Origin: SZUA-309 sp965230005
GTDB lineage: Bacteria; Pseudomonadota; Gammaproteobacteria; Pseudomonadales; Azotimanducaceae
Direction: 5' to 3'
Assembly (NCBI GenBank): GCA_965230005.1
Contig: OZ245934.1
Location: 248,001 to 312,000, forward strand
Length of the DNA stretch: 64,000 nt
A model generated the notes under the pieces. The model did not search any database and was not told the DNA's origin. It worked only from the letters and a program-made list of their open reading frames with translations. Below, in pieces: positions 53,221 through 61,491 of this stretch (positions are counted from its first letter, which is position 1; each line of letters begins with the position of its first letter). The translations under genes were made by a program, and so were the position numbers.

Positions 53221-53928
53221 TCAGGCCAGCCAGCCGAACACCTTCTCCAGATAGGCCCTTCCATTGCGCCGTTGCCACTCACCGTGGGCCATGACAACCC
53301 GCTCCGGCTCGCAGGCAAGCAGGCGGTCGAGGGCTCGTCGGGCTGCCTCCTTTCTGAACCAGGTTAGGCGCAGCTCCAGCGGGGCATAACCCCAGGGCTC
53401 CTGGATTTTCCAGAGGCGCGCGATCTTTCGCTTCCAGGGCGCCCAGTGGCGTTCCAGGAAGGCTTCGCTGAAGTTCTCCGAGAGGTCCGCGAGAATGGCG
53501 GTGCGCGACGCGCGATGAAAGAACACGACTTCCTCGAGGGCCGGTGAGCCGGTGAACAGAAACTGGTCGATCTGCTCCGCCCAGTCTTTGGGAGAGGCGT
53601 CGGTCAGTGGCGTCTGAAAGGTCAGATCATCGCGCTTGCGCACGGTCTGCGCTGGCCCCCAGAGCCGCGCCGCCGGGTAAGCGGCCTTCCAGTCCTGCAG
53701 ATAGAGATGGTGAATGCGGTTCGGGCTCACGAGGTGAGCGACCCGGCCGAGCCTGTCGACTTCGTCGCGCAAGCGGGCCGTCAGGGCAGTCGGAGACCAG
53801 ACCCAGAGCAGTGAGCCCGCAAGACGCACCACCACCATACGAGTGGGGTAGGGGAAACCATAGAAGTCGACGATCTCGCCCTCGGCGAGCCAGATCTCTT
53901 GGCCCACGGCTTCGAGCAGAGCGCTCAT
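53221..53928 (-). CDS. DUF4336 (metallo-hydrolase-like) protein
   Basis: The 235-residue chain resembles DUF4336, a degenerate metallo-beta-lactamase-like fold: WLAEGEIVDFYGFPYPTRMVVVRL at the start (quoted in part), LVSPNRIHHLYLQDW, EVVFFHRASRTAILADL and VMAHGEW. The canonical HxHxDH is absent, but IHHLY and MAHGEW may hold metal. Its ATG lies 3 bp after the selenoprotein stop codon, so it is the second gene of a coupled pair. Function is unknown. Confidence 0.8.
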   Translation of the reverse strand: MSALLEAVGQEIWLAEGEIVDFYGFPYPTRMVVVRLAGSLLWVWSPTALTARLRDEVDRLGRVAHLVSPNRIHHLYLQDWKAAYPAARLWGPAQTVRKRDDLTFQTPLTDASPKDWAEQIDQFLFTGSPALEEVVFFHRASRTAILADLSENFSEAFLERHWAPWKRKIARLWKIQEPWGYAPLELRLTWFRKEAARRALDRLLACEPERVVMAHGEWQRRNGRAYLEKVFGWLA

Positions 53929-53931
53929 GGG

Positions 53932-54825
53932 TCAGCCGCTTTTCTTGAGCTCGCTGGCAATACGCTTCTGTTCGGCGAACTCGGCTTTCAGGCGCTCGAC
54001 CTTCTCCGCTGGCATGGCATCGACATTCATGAAGTCGATCTTCCAGTGATCGTCCTCCGACCACCGCTGCGGCGAGGTGAGCGTCGTGCGGGGCCCTGGT
54101 GCCGACTCGAAGAGCCCCAGGGCGAGATCCAGGGTGGTGCGCTGTGATTCGGGATCATTCGGTTTACCGGCCGAGTTCCCAAGGGGAAAGTCGCTCCAGA
54201 GATAGCGAGGGACACCGGCCTGTTCGACGATGTCTTTTGCGCACCCCATGATCACCGTCGGGATGCCGTGGGCCTCGAGATGGCGAGCGATCAGACTCAC
54301 GGTCTGATGGCAAACCGGTCAGCTTGGCACGAGCAGAGCAATGTCGGCGCGTTGGTCGATACAGGCGTCCAGGGCCGCCTCCGCATCCACTTCCGTGGTG
54401 ACGCGCTGAGACCGGTTCGTGGGCACGCCGATGAGTTCTTCTGCGAGGCTGCCGATGCGCCCATCGGCGGCAGCCGCCTTGAGCTGTGCAATCGGTAACC
54501 AGGTGGCCGGGTCTTCCGCCGTGGTGTGCTTGCGGTCGTAGCCGAGATGGGAAATGCGCAGGTCCGGCGTTGGCTCGAGCGGTGTGCGGTAGACGGTGAA
54601 GAACTTAGCGCCGGCATTGTAGGCCGCCCCGGGACCCTGATCGCCGAGCTCGGCGCGATAAGGCGCCGCCGTGCTGATCAGCGCGAGCCTTGCGTCAGCG
54701 ACTGGCTTACGCAGCGGGGTGAACGGCACCTTGTCGTGTTCAGCCCAATGGTAGGGCGGATAACCCAGGGTGCTGTAATAGGTGCGGGTGCGCTCGATGT
54801 AGGGCACGTGTGAGATTGTCGCCAT
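53932..54825 (-). CDS. Selenoprotein, GrdB/PrdB-like reductase family (in-frame TGA = Sec)
   Basis: GGGAGG precedes the ATG at 54825. The frame is open to a TGA at 54319-54321 (codon 169) and continues in frame to 53932. The TGA lies in VPS-U-PVCHQTVSLIARHLE, the UxxC redox motif of the glycine/sarcosine/betaine-reductase selenoprotein B-like family in proteobacteria. A hairpin directly after the TGA fits a bacterial SECIS. If TGA were a stop, the conserved CHQT half would be lost. The protein is expected to be a cytosolic thiol/selenol oxidoreductase of ~297 residues. Its exact substrate is unknown. A gene for DUF4336 follows immediately. Confidence 0.87.
54290..54308 (-). promoter_or_regulatory. 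Predicted SECIS hairpin
   Basis: On the minus strand, 10 nt after the TGA, ATCAGAC and GTCTGAT pair as a perfect 7-bp stem around the loop CGTGA. A G-containing apical loop this close to a UGA is what bacterial selenocysteine insertion by SelB requires. The hairpin is also coding, so some structure could be coincidental. Confidence 0.65.
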
Positions 54826-54919
54826 GATCGCCTCCCATCGCTGACGGCCGGTCACCATGTTGAATCTCGCTGGAGTGCGGTGCAAGCTCGAGCGTCAGCA
54901 ATCTGTTCCGGGAGAGGGG

Positions 54920-55873
54920 ATGAAGAGGGTGATTTCGCACGGGCGGCAACTTGTTCAAGGCATGCTGCTCACGTTGGCTGCGGGGTTTGCCGGCCAGGTG
55001 CTGGCCGAAGAGACAGTAGGCCTCGACGGGCTGGCGCAGGCTTTTGGCTGGGACTTCGAGAACGCCGAGATTACCGTCGAAACGGTGGCGCCCGGTCTGC
55101 ATGTGCTCTTCGGCGTTGGCGGCAACATCGGCGTCAGCATTGGCGACGATGGCACCATGATCGTCGACGACCAGTTCCCGCAGGTGATGGACAAGATCGA
55201 CGAGGCGCTGGCGGCGCTCGGGTCGAAGGGCATCGACTTCGCCATCAATACTCACTGGCATTTCGATCACGCGGAAGGGAATCTGACGCTCGGCCCGCGC
55301 GGCACCTGGATCGTTGCGCAGTCCAACTCGCGGGCCATGATGGCCGATCCGCACATCATCAATCTCGTGATGCTGAAGTACCGCCAGGATCCCTATCCCA
55401 TCGATGCCCGGCCCGTGATCACCTATGACGATCGCATGCAGTTTCACTTCAACGGCGAGCAGGTGGATCTGCTTCACTTCGGCCCCGCCCACACCACCGG
55501 CGATACGGCCGTGGTGTTCCGCGGTCGTAATGCCGTGCACTTCGGGGACGTGTTCAACAACGCGGGCTATCCCTTCATCGACGCGGGTAACGGCGGCACG
55601 ATCAACGGCGTGATCGACTTCTGCTCGGCGGTGCGGGATGCCATCGACGAAGACACCATCGTGATCCCCGGCCATGGTCCGGTCACGGACTATCAGGCGC
55701 TCGTGGACTACATCGACATGCTCACGGTCGTGCGCGATCGTATCGCGGGGATGATTGCGGACGGCAGGTCTCTCGAAGACGTCATGGCCGCGAAGCCAAC
55801 GGCGGAGTTCGACGAGCGCTACGGAGATCCGACGATGCTCGTGGATCGGGCGTTCACGAGTCTGTTGCCATGA
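54920..55873 (+). CDS. Exported metallo-beta-lactamase-fold hydrolase
   Basis: GGGAGAGGGG precedes the ATG at 54920. A signal peptide (GMLLTLAAGFAGQVLA) is followed by an MBL domain with INTHWHFDHAEGN (HxHxDH), FGPAHTTGDTAVVF (His) , HFGDVFNN (bridging Asp) and IPGHGPVTD (His). All di-zinc ligands are present. It is related to the exported MBL hydrolases often called quorum-type or cyclase-like; a beta-lactam role is not implied. It overlaps the EthD gene by ATGA. Confidence 0.9.
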   Translation: MKRVISHGRQLVQGMLLTLAAGFAGQVLAEETVGLDGLAQAFGWDFENAEITVETVAPGLHVLFGVGGNIGVSIGDDGTMIVDDQFPQVMDKIDEALAALGSKGIDFAINTHWHFDHAEGNLTLGPRGTWIVAQSNSRAMMADPHIINLVMLKYRQDPYPIDARPVITYDDRMQFHFNGEQVDLLHFGPAHTTGDTAVVFRGRNAVHFGDVFNNAGYPFIDAGNGGTINGVIDFCSAVRDAIDEDTIVIPGHGPVTDYQALVDYIDMLTVVRDRIAGMIADGRSLEDVMAAKPTAEFDERYGDPTMLVDRAFTSLLP

Positions 55874-56646
55874 TCCGCATCACCTTTCTGCTCAGGCGGA
55901 AACCGGAGCTCACTCGCGACGCCTTTCAGGATTACTGGTTGAAAGAGCATGGGCCGCTGGTTGCCAGCCATGCCCGGCACATCAACGCGCTGCGTTACGT
56001 CCAGGTACACGCCATTGACCATCCAGCCAATGCAGCCATGGCTGAAGCTCGAGGTGGGATGGAGCCACCTTACGATGGGGTGGCTGAGGTCACATTCGAG
56101 AACCGGGATGCGCTGGTTGCAGCCTTGAACGAGACCGCCGGGCGCAAAGCGGCTGCGGCTCTCCTCGAAGACGAAGCGAAGTTCATCGATCTGCCGAACT
56201 CGCCGCTCTGGCTCGGCTATGAGTATCCGCAGGTGAACCCCACGCCGGAGAACCTCGTCGCCGGACCCCTCAGTCCCCTGACGAAGCTCTACTTCCCGCT
56301 TCGGGAGCAGCCGGGTCGTGATCCTGCCGAAGTACAGTTTTACTGGCGCACGCGCCACGGCCCCATCATCCGCCGCCACGCGCAAGCCATGGCCGTGCAA
56401 CGTTACGTGCAGGTGCACCGGGCGCTGGATGACGAGTTGCAGAGCGCGCTGACGGAGCCACGGGGGACGGTGGTTGAGCCCTATCTCGGTCATGCCGAGC
56501 TCTGGTTCGATCCCTCCGATACGCGAAGCTCAGAAGAGCGCAGCGCCGGTGGGCGCGCGGCTCTCGAGGACGAAAGTACCTTCATCGATTTCAAACGTTC
56601 AGCCATGTGGCTCGGCAAAGAGAACGTCTTCGTCGATCACCGCTAG
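55870..56646 (+). CDS. Tandem EthD-domain protein
   Basis: The protein contains two ~115-residue EthD/ferredoxin-like units: the first has FLLRRKPELTRDAFQDYWLKEHGPL (in part) and the second LREQPGRDPAEVQFYWRTRHGPII. The YW-x3-HGP motif of each is the family mark. EthD proteins assist some oxidative degradations but their chemistry is poorly known. Its start overlaps the MBL gene stop, so the two are co-translated. It converges with the ABC permease gene. Confidence 0.88.
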   Translation: MIRITFLLRRKPELTRDAFQDYWLKEHGPLVASHARHINALRYVQVHAIDHPANAAMAEARGGMEPPYDGVAEVTFENRDALVAALNETAGRKAAAALLEDEAKFIDLPNSPLWLGYEYPQVNPTPENLVAGPLSPLTKLYFPLREQPGRDPAEVQFYWRTRHGPIIRRHAQAMAVQRYVQVHRALDDELQSALTEPRGTVVEPYLGHAELWFDPSDTRSSEERSAGGRAALEDESTFIDFKRSAMWLGKENVFVDHR

Positions 56647-56676
56647 CCCCGATGCCGGGTCCAGGGACGGGCCGGC

Positions 56677-57585
56677 TCAGAGCTCGTTTTTCATGCCTCT
56701 GAGCTGTGCTGCGCCGTAGACGAACGCGGCACCGATGACCACGCCAAGCCAGAGATCGAGACTGACGAGCAGCGAGAGCTGCTCTCCGACCGTGGTCGTC
56801 ACGGGCATGATGCGCTCATCGTCTCCGAGAAAGTTCGGCAGGGCGGCGGGTTCCATGTGTTTCGCGATGCCCGTGGAGAGATAATTCGTCCGGAACAGCA
56901 CGTACTCGATCATCACCGGCACGATGGGCGCTGCGACCGCCCAGAGAAGCGTCATTCTTGGTGCGGCCACGGAAACGACCAGCATATAGCCGCTGATCGG
57001 CAGGACCCAGAGGGCCTGAATGAGAAAGCCGAGCAGCGACTGGAAAGTGCCGCCCACGAGCCCTGCGTGGCGCCACAGGGCGCCAACCCCGCCGAGCTCG
57101 TGCGTCGATAGAAACACGCTGCCGACCGTGAGCAGAAAGAGCTGTGCGACCAGCACGCAGGCGATCATGACGATGGGGGCGGCGACGGTGGCGATCACCA
57201 GTTTGCTCAACACCGTTTCTAGGTCTGTTACCGGCAGGGACTTCCAGAAGAGCACGGACCGGTCTTTACGCTCATCGTAAAGGCTGCCGAGGAGTACGAA
57301 GAGTGCCCCTACGAGGTAGATCAGATAGAAGGGCGCGGTCGAGACGGAGCGGAAGAACTGCATGCGCTGGCTCCAGTCTTCCTCTGTCCATTGACCCGGC
57401 AGGATCAGATTCGGGCCAGCGCCTTCAGACTCGATGACCATGTGCAGATCACCGAAGCCGGAGACCAGGAGCGCCAGCAGCACCAGACCGATCAGGCTGA
57501 CAAGGGCACCGAGAGGAAAATAGAGAAAAGTCAGGCGGGCTTCGAGCCACTCGCGCTTCAGAAGCGTCAGAAAACGGCCGTTCAC
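56677..57585 (-). CDS. ABC-2 type transporter permease
   Basis: The start is a GTG overlapping the ATPase stop (GTGA). The 302-residue chain has six to seven hydrophobic segments, beginning LTFLYFPLGALVSLIGLVLLALLVSGF (in part), with a cytosolic LYDERKDRSVLFWKSLPVTDLE loop typical of ABC-2/YtrC-like permeases. It forms an export or membrane-stress system with the ATPase upstream. The substrate is unknown. Confidence 0.88.
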   Translation of the reverse strand: MNGRFLTLLKREWLEARLTFLYFPLGALVSLIGLVLLALLVSGFGDLHMVIESEGAGPNLILPGQWTEEDWSQRMQFFRSVSTAPFYLIYLVGALFVLLGSLYDERKDRSVLFWKSLPVTDLETVLSKLVIATVAAPIVMIACVLVAQLFLLTVGSVFLSTHELGGVGALWRHAGLVGGTFQSLLGFLIQALWVLPISGYMLVVSVAAPRMTLLWAVAAPIVPVMIEYVLFRTNYLSTGIAKHMEPAALPNFLGDDERIMPVTTTVGEQLSLLVSLDLWLGVVIGAAFVYGAAQLRGMKNEL

Positions 57586-58472
57586 TGGCGGCCTCCGACC
57601 ACGGCGACGAAGAGTTCGGCCAGGTTCGGCGTGCTCACGGTGCCCTGACCGGTGAGGCTCGCAGGTACTGCGCCTTCGAAGATGAACTCGATCCCGTTCA
57701 GAGAGCGGCTTTCCGAGAGGGGTTGTAATGCCCGGGCGGCGTCAGAGTTGTCGGCATCTACGACCAGCTTGGTGAAGGTGTCCGACAGGACGCTCATGTC
57801 CAGATCCAGCACCTTGCGGCCATGGCTCAGGAACACGACGTCCGTGAGCAGGTGTTCCACCTCCCGAACCTCGTGCGTGGTGATCAGGATGCTGCGGCCC
57901 TCATCGAGATAGTCGTTGATGAGCAGGTCGTAGAACTTCTGCCGGTAGATCTGATCGAGGCCGAGGGTCGGTTCATCCAGCACCAGAAGCCGGGCGTCGA
58001 TGGCCATGATGAGGGCGAGATGCAGCTGCACGTTCATGCCTTTCGAAAGGGCCTGCACCTTGCTCGTGCGGCGGATGTCCGTCTCGGCAAGCGTGGCGTC
58101 GAAGCGTGCCCGATCGAAACTCGGGTGCAGGCCTTCGAAACAATCGACGAGATCGCTGATGCGCATCCACCGCGGCAGGATGCCGGTATCCGCGATGTAG
58201 GCAGTCTGTTCCATGATCCGCGCGCGATTCCGGGCAGGGTCGAGACCAAGCACGTTGAGCTCGCCGCCGTCGCGTCGCGAGAGGCCAAGCAGGGTTTTGA
58301 TGGCCGTCGTTTTTCCCGCGCCGTTTGGACCGATCAGGCCGAGGATCCGACCGGGGGCGAGCGTCAGATCAACGCCGTCGAGCGCGCGGACGTCTTTATA
58401 GGATTTCTCCAGGCCCACCGCTTCGATCAGCGGTGTTTCCTGGGACGGTGAGAGGTCGATTGCTTCGCTCAT
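57582..58472 (-). CDS. ABC transporter ATP-binding protein (YtrB-like)
   Basis: The ATG at 58472 overlaps the regulator stop (ATGA). GLIGPNGAGKTTAIKTLLG is Walker A, LSKGMNVQ is a relaxed signature motif, and LLVLDEPTLGLDQ is Walker B with the D-loop. The last ~70 residues form an accessory domain common to YtrB-type ATPases. Three genes (GntR, ATPase, permease) overlap and form one operon. Confidence 0.92.
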   Translation of the reverse strand: MSEAIDLSPSQETPLIEAVGLEKSYKDVRALDGVDLTLAPGRILGLIGPNGAGKTTAIKTLLGLSRRDGGELNVLGLDPARNRARIMEQTAYIADTGILPRWMRISDLVDCFEGLHPSFDRARFDATLAETDIRRTSKVQALSKGMNVQLHLALIMAIDARLLVLDEPTLGLDQIYRQKFYDLLINDYLDEGRSILITTHEVREVEHLLTDVVFLSHGRKVLDLDMSVLSDTFTKLVVDADNSDAARALQPLSESRSLNGIEFIFEGAVPASLTGQGTVSTPNLAELFVAVVGGRQ

Positions 58473-58819
58473 AGTTCCTCTGCCAGCAGCTGGTCGACGT
58501 TCAGTCCGAGAAGGGCAATGCGTGAACGGGTTTTCGGCCACTCTTCCGCCAGAAACCGATCGCGTTCCTGCTGGAGCGCCAGCTCCCGGGCACCGTCGGC
58601 GACGAACATTCCGAGGCCACGGCGCTTCTCGAGGAGGCCGTCATCCACCAGGATCTGATAGCCGCGCGAGACCGTGAGCGGATTGATCCGCTCCTGGCTG
58701 GCCACCTGGCGTACGGAGGGAACGGGTTCACCCTCCGGCAGATTGCCGCGGAGAATGTTCTCCAGGACGGTCTGCGCCAGCTGCACGTAAATGGGTTCTC
58801 GGTCGTCCCAATCGGTCAT
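58469..58819 (-). CDS. YtrA-type GntR transcriptional regulator
   Basis: The 116-residue chain starting at 58819 is short, with a winged helix (EPIYVQLAQTVLENILRG; PSVRQVASQERINPLTVSRGYQ in part) and only a brief C-terminal dimerisation helix, which is the YtrA subclass. Such regulators repress their own ABC operon and respond to envelope or peptide stress. A 22-bp palindrome overlaps the promoter upstream, in accord with autoregulation. Confidence 0.92.
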   Translation of the reverse strand: MTDWDDREPIYVQLAQTVLENILRGNLPEGEPVPSVRQVASQERINPLTVSRGYQILVDDGLLEKRRGLGMFVADGARELALQQERDRFLAEEWPKTRSRIALLGLNVDQLLAEEL

Positions 58820-58851
58820 TGCGTTGATGTCGATGCGTACTGGGATACGTA

Positions 58852-58892
58852 GTGTTATACATATGTATAACACCAGGCCGGTCATGGTGCAA
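58852..58892 (-). promoter_or_regulatory. Promoter and palindromic operator of the YtrA/ABC operon
   Basis: The 22-bp perfect palindrome at 58852-58873 has half-sites GTGTTATACAT and ATGTATAACAC. On the minus strand TTGCAC (58887-58892) and TATACA (58864-58869) are 17 bp apart, giving a good sigma70 promoter whose -10 lies inside the palindrome. Repressor binding would block RNA polymerase. Confidence 0.8.
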
Positions 58893-58902
58893 CAATCGCT
58901 CG

Positions 58903-59054
58903 GCGAAAGGGCGAAAGGGCGAAAGGGCGAAAGGGCGAAAGGGCGAAAGGGCGAAAGGGCGAAAGGGCGAAAGGGCGAAAGGGCGAAAGGGCGAAAGGGC
59001 GAAAGGGCGAAAGGGCGAAAGGGCGAAAGGGCGAAAGGGCGAAAGGGCGAAAGG
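58903..59054. repeat. Satellite (GCGAAAGG) x 19
   Basis: Nineteen exact copies of an 8-bp unit span 152 bp. It ends 10 bp from the -35 of the YtrA promoter on one side and 74 bp from the VOC gene on the other. Frames through it read as Lys/Gly/Arg/Glu-rich repeats on both strands, but none has a plausible start or a real protein context. Length change would alter spacing, not coding. Confidence 0.95.
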
Positions 59055-59128
59055 GCAGCAAGAAGACAGGGTCGGCACCGTCAGCGACGGCCTTTAGAAT
59101 CGACGGAAATATCCTGCGGGAAAATACG

Positions 59129-59518
59129 ATGACCAACGATACAGATCAGGTTCCTGATGAGAAAACCCGACCTCCGGTCTGGATCGGTCATGTGGCGCTG
59201 AAAACAACGGATCTGGACGGGTCGGCGGGTTTCATGGAGCGCATCGGGCTGCGCCTGATCTTCCGCGGCGACGAGGTGGTGGTGCTGGAGCTCCGGGGCG
59301 GTACGCATCTCGTTCTGCAGCCTGGTGAGGCGGGCAGCGCCGACTTCGACTTCATGGTCGAGGACCTCGATGCGAGTCACGCCGCCATGGCGGGCTCCGG
59401 CTTCGACGTCAGCGAAATCGAGCGGGGCCGGATTCACGACACCTTTCGGGTGACGGAACCCGGCGGCAACGTGATCCGGGTGAACTCGACGCACGTCCCG
59501 GATCACGGCGCCGTTTAG
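59129..59518 (+). CDS. VOC family (glyoxalase-fold) protein
   Basis: The 129-residue chain has one VOC module: WIGHVALKTTDLDGSAGFMERIGL at the start (in part), GTHLVLQPG, DFDFMVEDLDASHAAMAGSG and DTFRVTEPGGNVIRV. It is related to glyoxalase/dioxygenase-like proteins; metal ligands are likely His (GHVAL), Glu and His (GTHL). Activity is unknown. It lies between an 8-bp satellite and a carboxylesterase gene. Confidence 0.85.
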   Translation: MTNDTDQVPDEKTRPPVWIGHVALKTTDLDGSAGFMERIGLRLIFRGDEVVVLELRGGTHLVLQPGEAGSADFDFMVEDLDASHAAMAGSGFDVSEIERGRIHDTFRVTEPGGNVIRVNSTHVPDHGAV

Positions 59519-59549
59519 GCGTCCTGGCGCCTCTGCCGTTTTCGAGCGG

Positions 59550-61370
59550 TCAGAAGCGGAAGAACTCCGTCGGATCGTAGGCAGCGCAGCCTTCCGGACC
59601 AAAGCTCTCATACTCGGTCTGATCGAAGCCCTGGCGTCCGAAGGTGGTTGCGTACAGCGAGCAGCGGTCTCGCGTCTTGGTGATTGTCGTGTCCTCGGCG
59701 AGCATCGTCTTGATGCCGTCGATGGTGACTTCCTCATCCATCATGCGGATGCCGCCGTCTTGCGCCGTGTCCAGGATGATGGAGCGTTTGCCGTCGTTGC
59801 CCCAGGCGAGCCAGGGCACCTCGTTGCCATCGCGTCCTGCTCCGGGGTCGCCGCTGATGGCGAACTCGGACCAGTAGGACATCATGCTTGCAGAGAGCGC
59901 GTCGCGGCCTTCGCTGGCGCCATACATGTCGCCGAGGGCGGCGATGCCGCTTTCGAAGTCGCCGAACACGAAAGCGATCTCCAGGGCGTGAGCGGCGCCA
60001 AAGGCCTTAGACAGGTCGTAGCCCATGATCGAACCCTGCTCGTCCCAGTCGAAGCGGTAGGCATACACGTTCGGATTGCCGGCCTCGGTCATGAACCGCG
60101 CCAGTGAGTCGACGCCGCGTTCTTTCCAGGCGAGAGACCCGTACTTCACCTCCCGGAGATAGCGTTCCTCATCCTTCAGGCGGGGAAACACCCAGAGAAA
60201 GGTGTCCATGTTCTCCGGAGACATGGCCATGAACAGCGCCACCTCGTCACGGTTGGTGCCGAGAATCACGGGCACCACGTTGTGATTCTCCGGGTTGGAG
60301 AAGATCTCCGTGGTCGTCTGATCCGGCAGCACGTGGCCGTCGCCGAAGTTGTCCGGGGTGTTGATCATGCCGCCGAAGCCGCTGTCGGCGAAGAGGGCAA
60401 AGATGTCGTCGGGCGTTTTCGAATAGAGGTACTCGCGCATGCGCTGCGGCCCCATGTCTGCCTGGTAGGTGTGCGCGGCAGCCGCGTCGGGCACGGTACC
60501 GTCTTTGACCAGCAGTCCGTTCACGATCTCCCGGGAGCTGAAAGGGTGCCCGCCTTCGTTGGCGAAGCTCGACGCCTCGACCATGCTCGTTACGTTGAAG
60601 CCGCCACTCTGGACGATGGCGCGGTGGAAGAGCCCCTCCGCGAGCGGTGACGCCATCATGGCGAGGGTGTCGAAGGCACCGGCCGATTCGCCGAACACGG
60701 TGACGTTGCCCGGATTGCCGCCGAAGGCGGCGATGTTGTCTCGCGTCCACTCGAGGGCCCGCACCACGTCCAGGGTGCCGTAGTTACCCGAGTCATCGAG
60801 CGGGTTGCCGCGGGCGAGATCCGGGTGCGCAAACCAGCCGAAGGGGCCGAGACGATAGTTGATGGTAACCACGACCACGTTCTGACTCGTGGCGAGCATG
60901 GCGCCGTTGTACGAGCCGCCTTCGCCGATCGTGTTGCCGCCGCCGTGAATCCAGAACATCACCGGCAGATCGCCGGCATTCGGCGGCGCCCAGACATTCA
61001 GGTAGAGGCAGTCTTCGCTGCCGGCGATGGCGCTGTCCGGGTTGCCGGCATTGCCGGAAAGCTGACTCTTCAGCTGCGGGCACATGCTGCCGGCTTCGAG
61101 TGCCTCGAGCACACCGTCCCAGGGTTCCGGCGGCCTGGGGGCGCGCCAGCGGAGGTCTCCGGAGGGCGGCTCCGCGAAGGGAATGCCACGCCAGGCCCGG
61201 GCGCCGTTGGTGTCGATGAAGCCGACCACGTCACCGGCCGTGGTGCTGCGCAGGGTGACGTCGTCGCGGACGAGCTCGACCGTGGTTTCCTCCGGTTCCG
61301 ACCCCGAGAGCGTGAAATAGAGGATGACGCCGATCGAGACGACGATGAGGGCAATGGCAAATTTTTTCAT
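59550..61370 (-). CDS. Carboxylesterase (type B family), membrane-anchored or secreted
   Basis: GGGGAGC precedes the ATG at 61370. The N-terminal hydrophobic segment (FAIALIVVSIGVILYFTL) is an anchor or signal. The alpha/beta-hydrolase core shows WRGIPFAEPP, SEDCLYLNVWAP, FWIHGGG (oxyanion hole) and VFGESAGAF (nucleophile Ser). A catalytic His is expected in the last third (GAAHALEIAF). The 606-residue length is normal for this family. The substrate is likely an ester of a hydrophobic acid or alcohol; unknown in detail. Confidence 0.9.
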   Translation of the reverse strand: MKKFAIALIVVSIGVILYFTLSGSEPEETTVELVRDDVTLRSTTAGDVVGFIDTNGARAWRGIPFAEPPSGDLRWRAPRPPEPWDGVLEALEAGSMCPQLKSQLSGNAGNPDSAIAGSEDCLYLNVWAPPNAGDLPVMFWIHGGGNTIGEGGSYNGAMLATSQNVVVVTINYRLGPFGWFAHPDLARGNPLDDSGNYGTLDVVRALEWTRDNIAAFGGNPGNVTVFGESAGAFDTLAMMASPLAEGLFHRAIVQSGGFNVTSMVEASSFANEGGHPFSSREIVNGLLVKDGTVPDAAAAHTYQADMGPQRMREYLYSKTPDDIFALFADSGFGGMINTPDNFGDGHVLPDQTTTEIFSNPENHNVVPVILGTNRDEVALFMAMSPENMDTFLWVFPRLKDEERYLREVKYGSLAWKERGVDSLARFMTEAGNPNVYAYRFDWDEQGSIMGYDLSKAFGAAHALEIAFVFGDFESGIAALGDMYGASEGRDALSASMMSYWSEFAISGDPGAGRDGNEVPWLAWGNDGKRSIILDTAQDGGIRMMDEEVTIDGIKTMLAEDTTITKTRDRCSLYATTFGRQGFDQTEYESFGPEGCAAYDPTEFFRF

Positions 61371-61491
61371 GGAGCTCCCCTGACGAATGCGCCATTTTAG
61401 GCTGGGTTCGGTCGGAAGTAAGCCTGTGCGACAATGTTCGCTTGCCCCGGTCGATTGACCTTCGCGGGGCCTGCGAGAGGAGGAAGCGAGC

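Noticed and set aside
58903..59054. CRISPR array
   Set aside because: The units are 8 bp with no spacers; this is a simple satellite.
58791..59136. Open frames through the 8-bp satellite on both strands, encoding repeated Arg/Lys/Gly/Glu or Pro/Phe/Ala/Leu peptides
   Set aside because: They result from the repeat having no stop codons; starts lie in neighbouring genes and there is no ribosome site.
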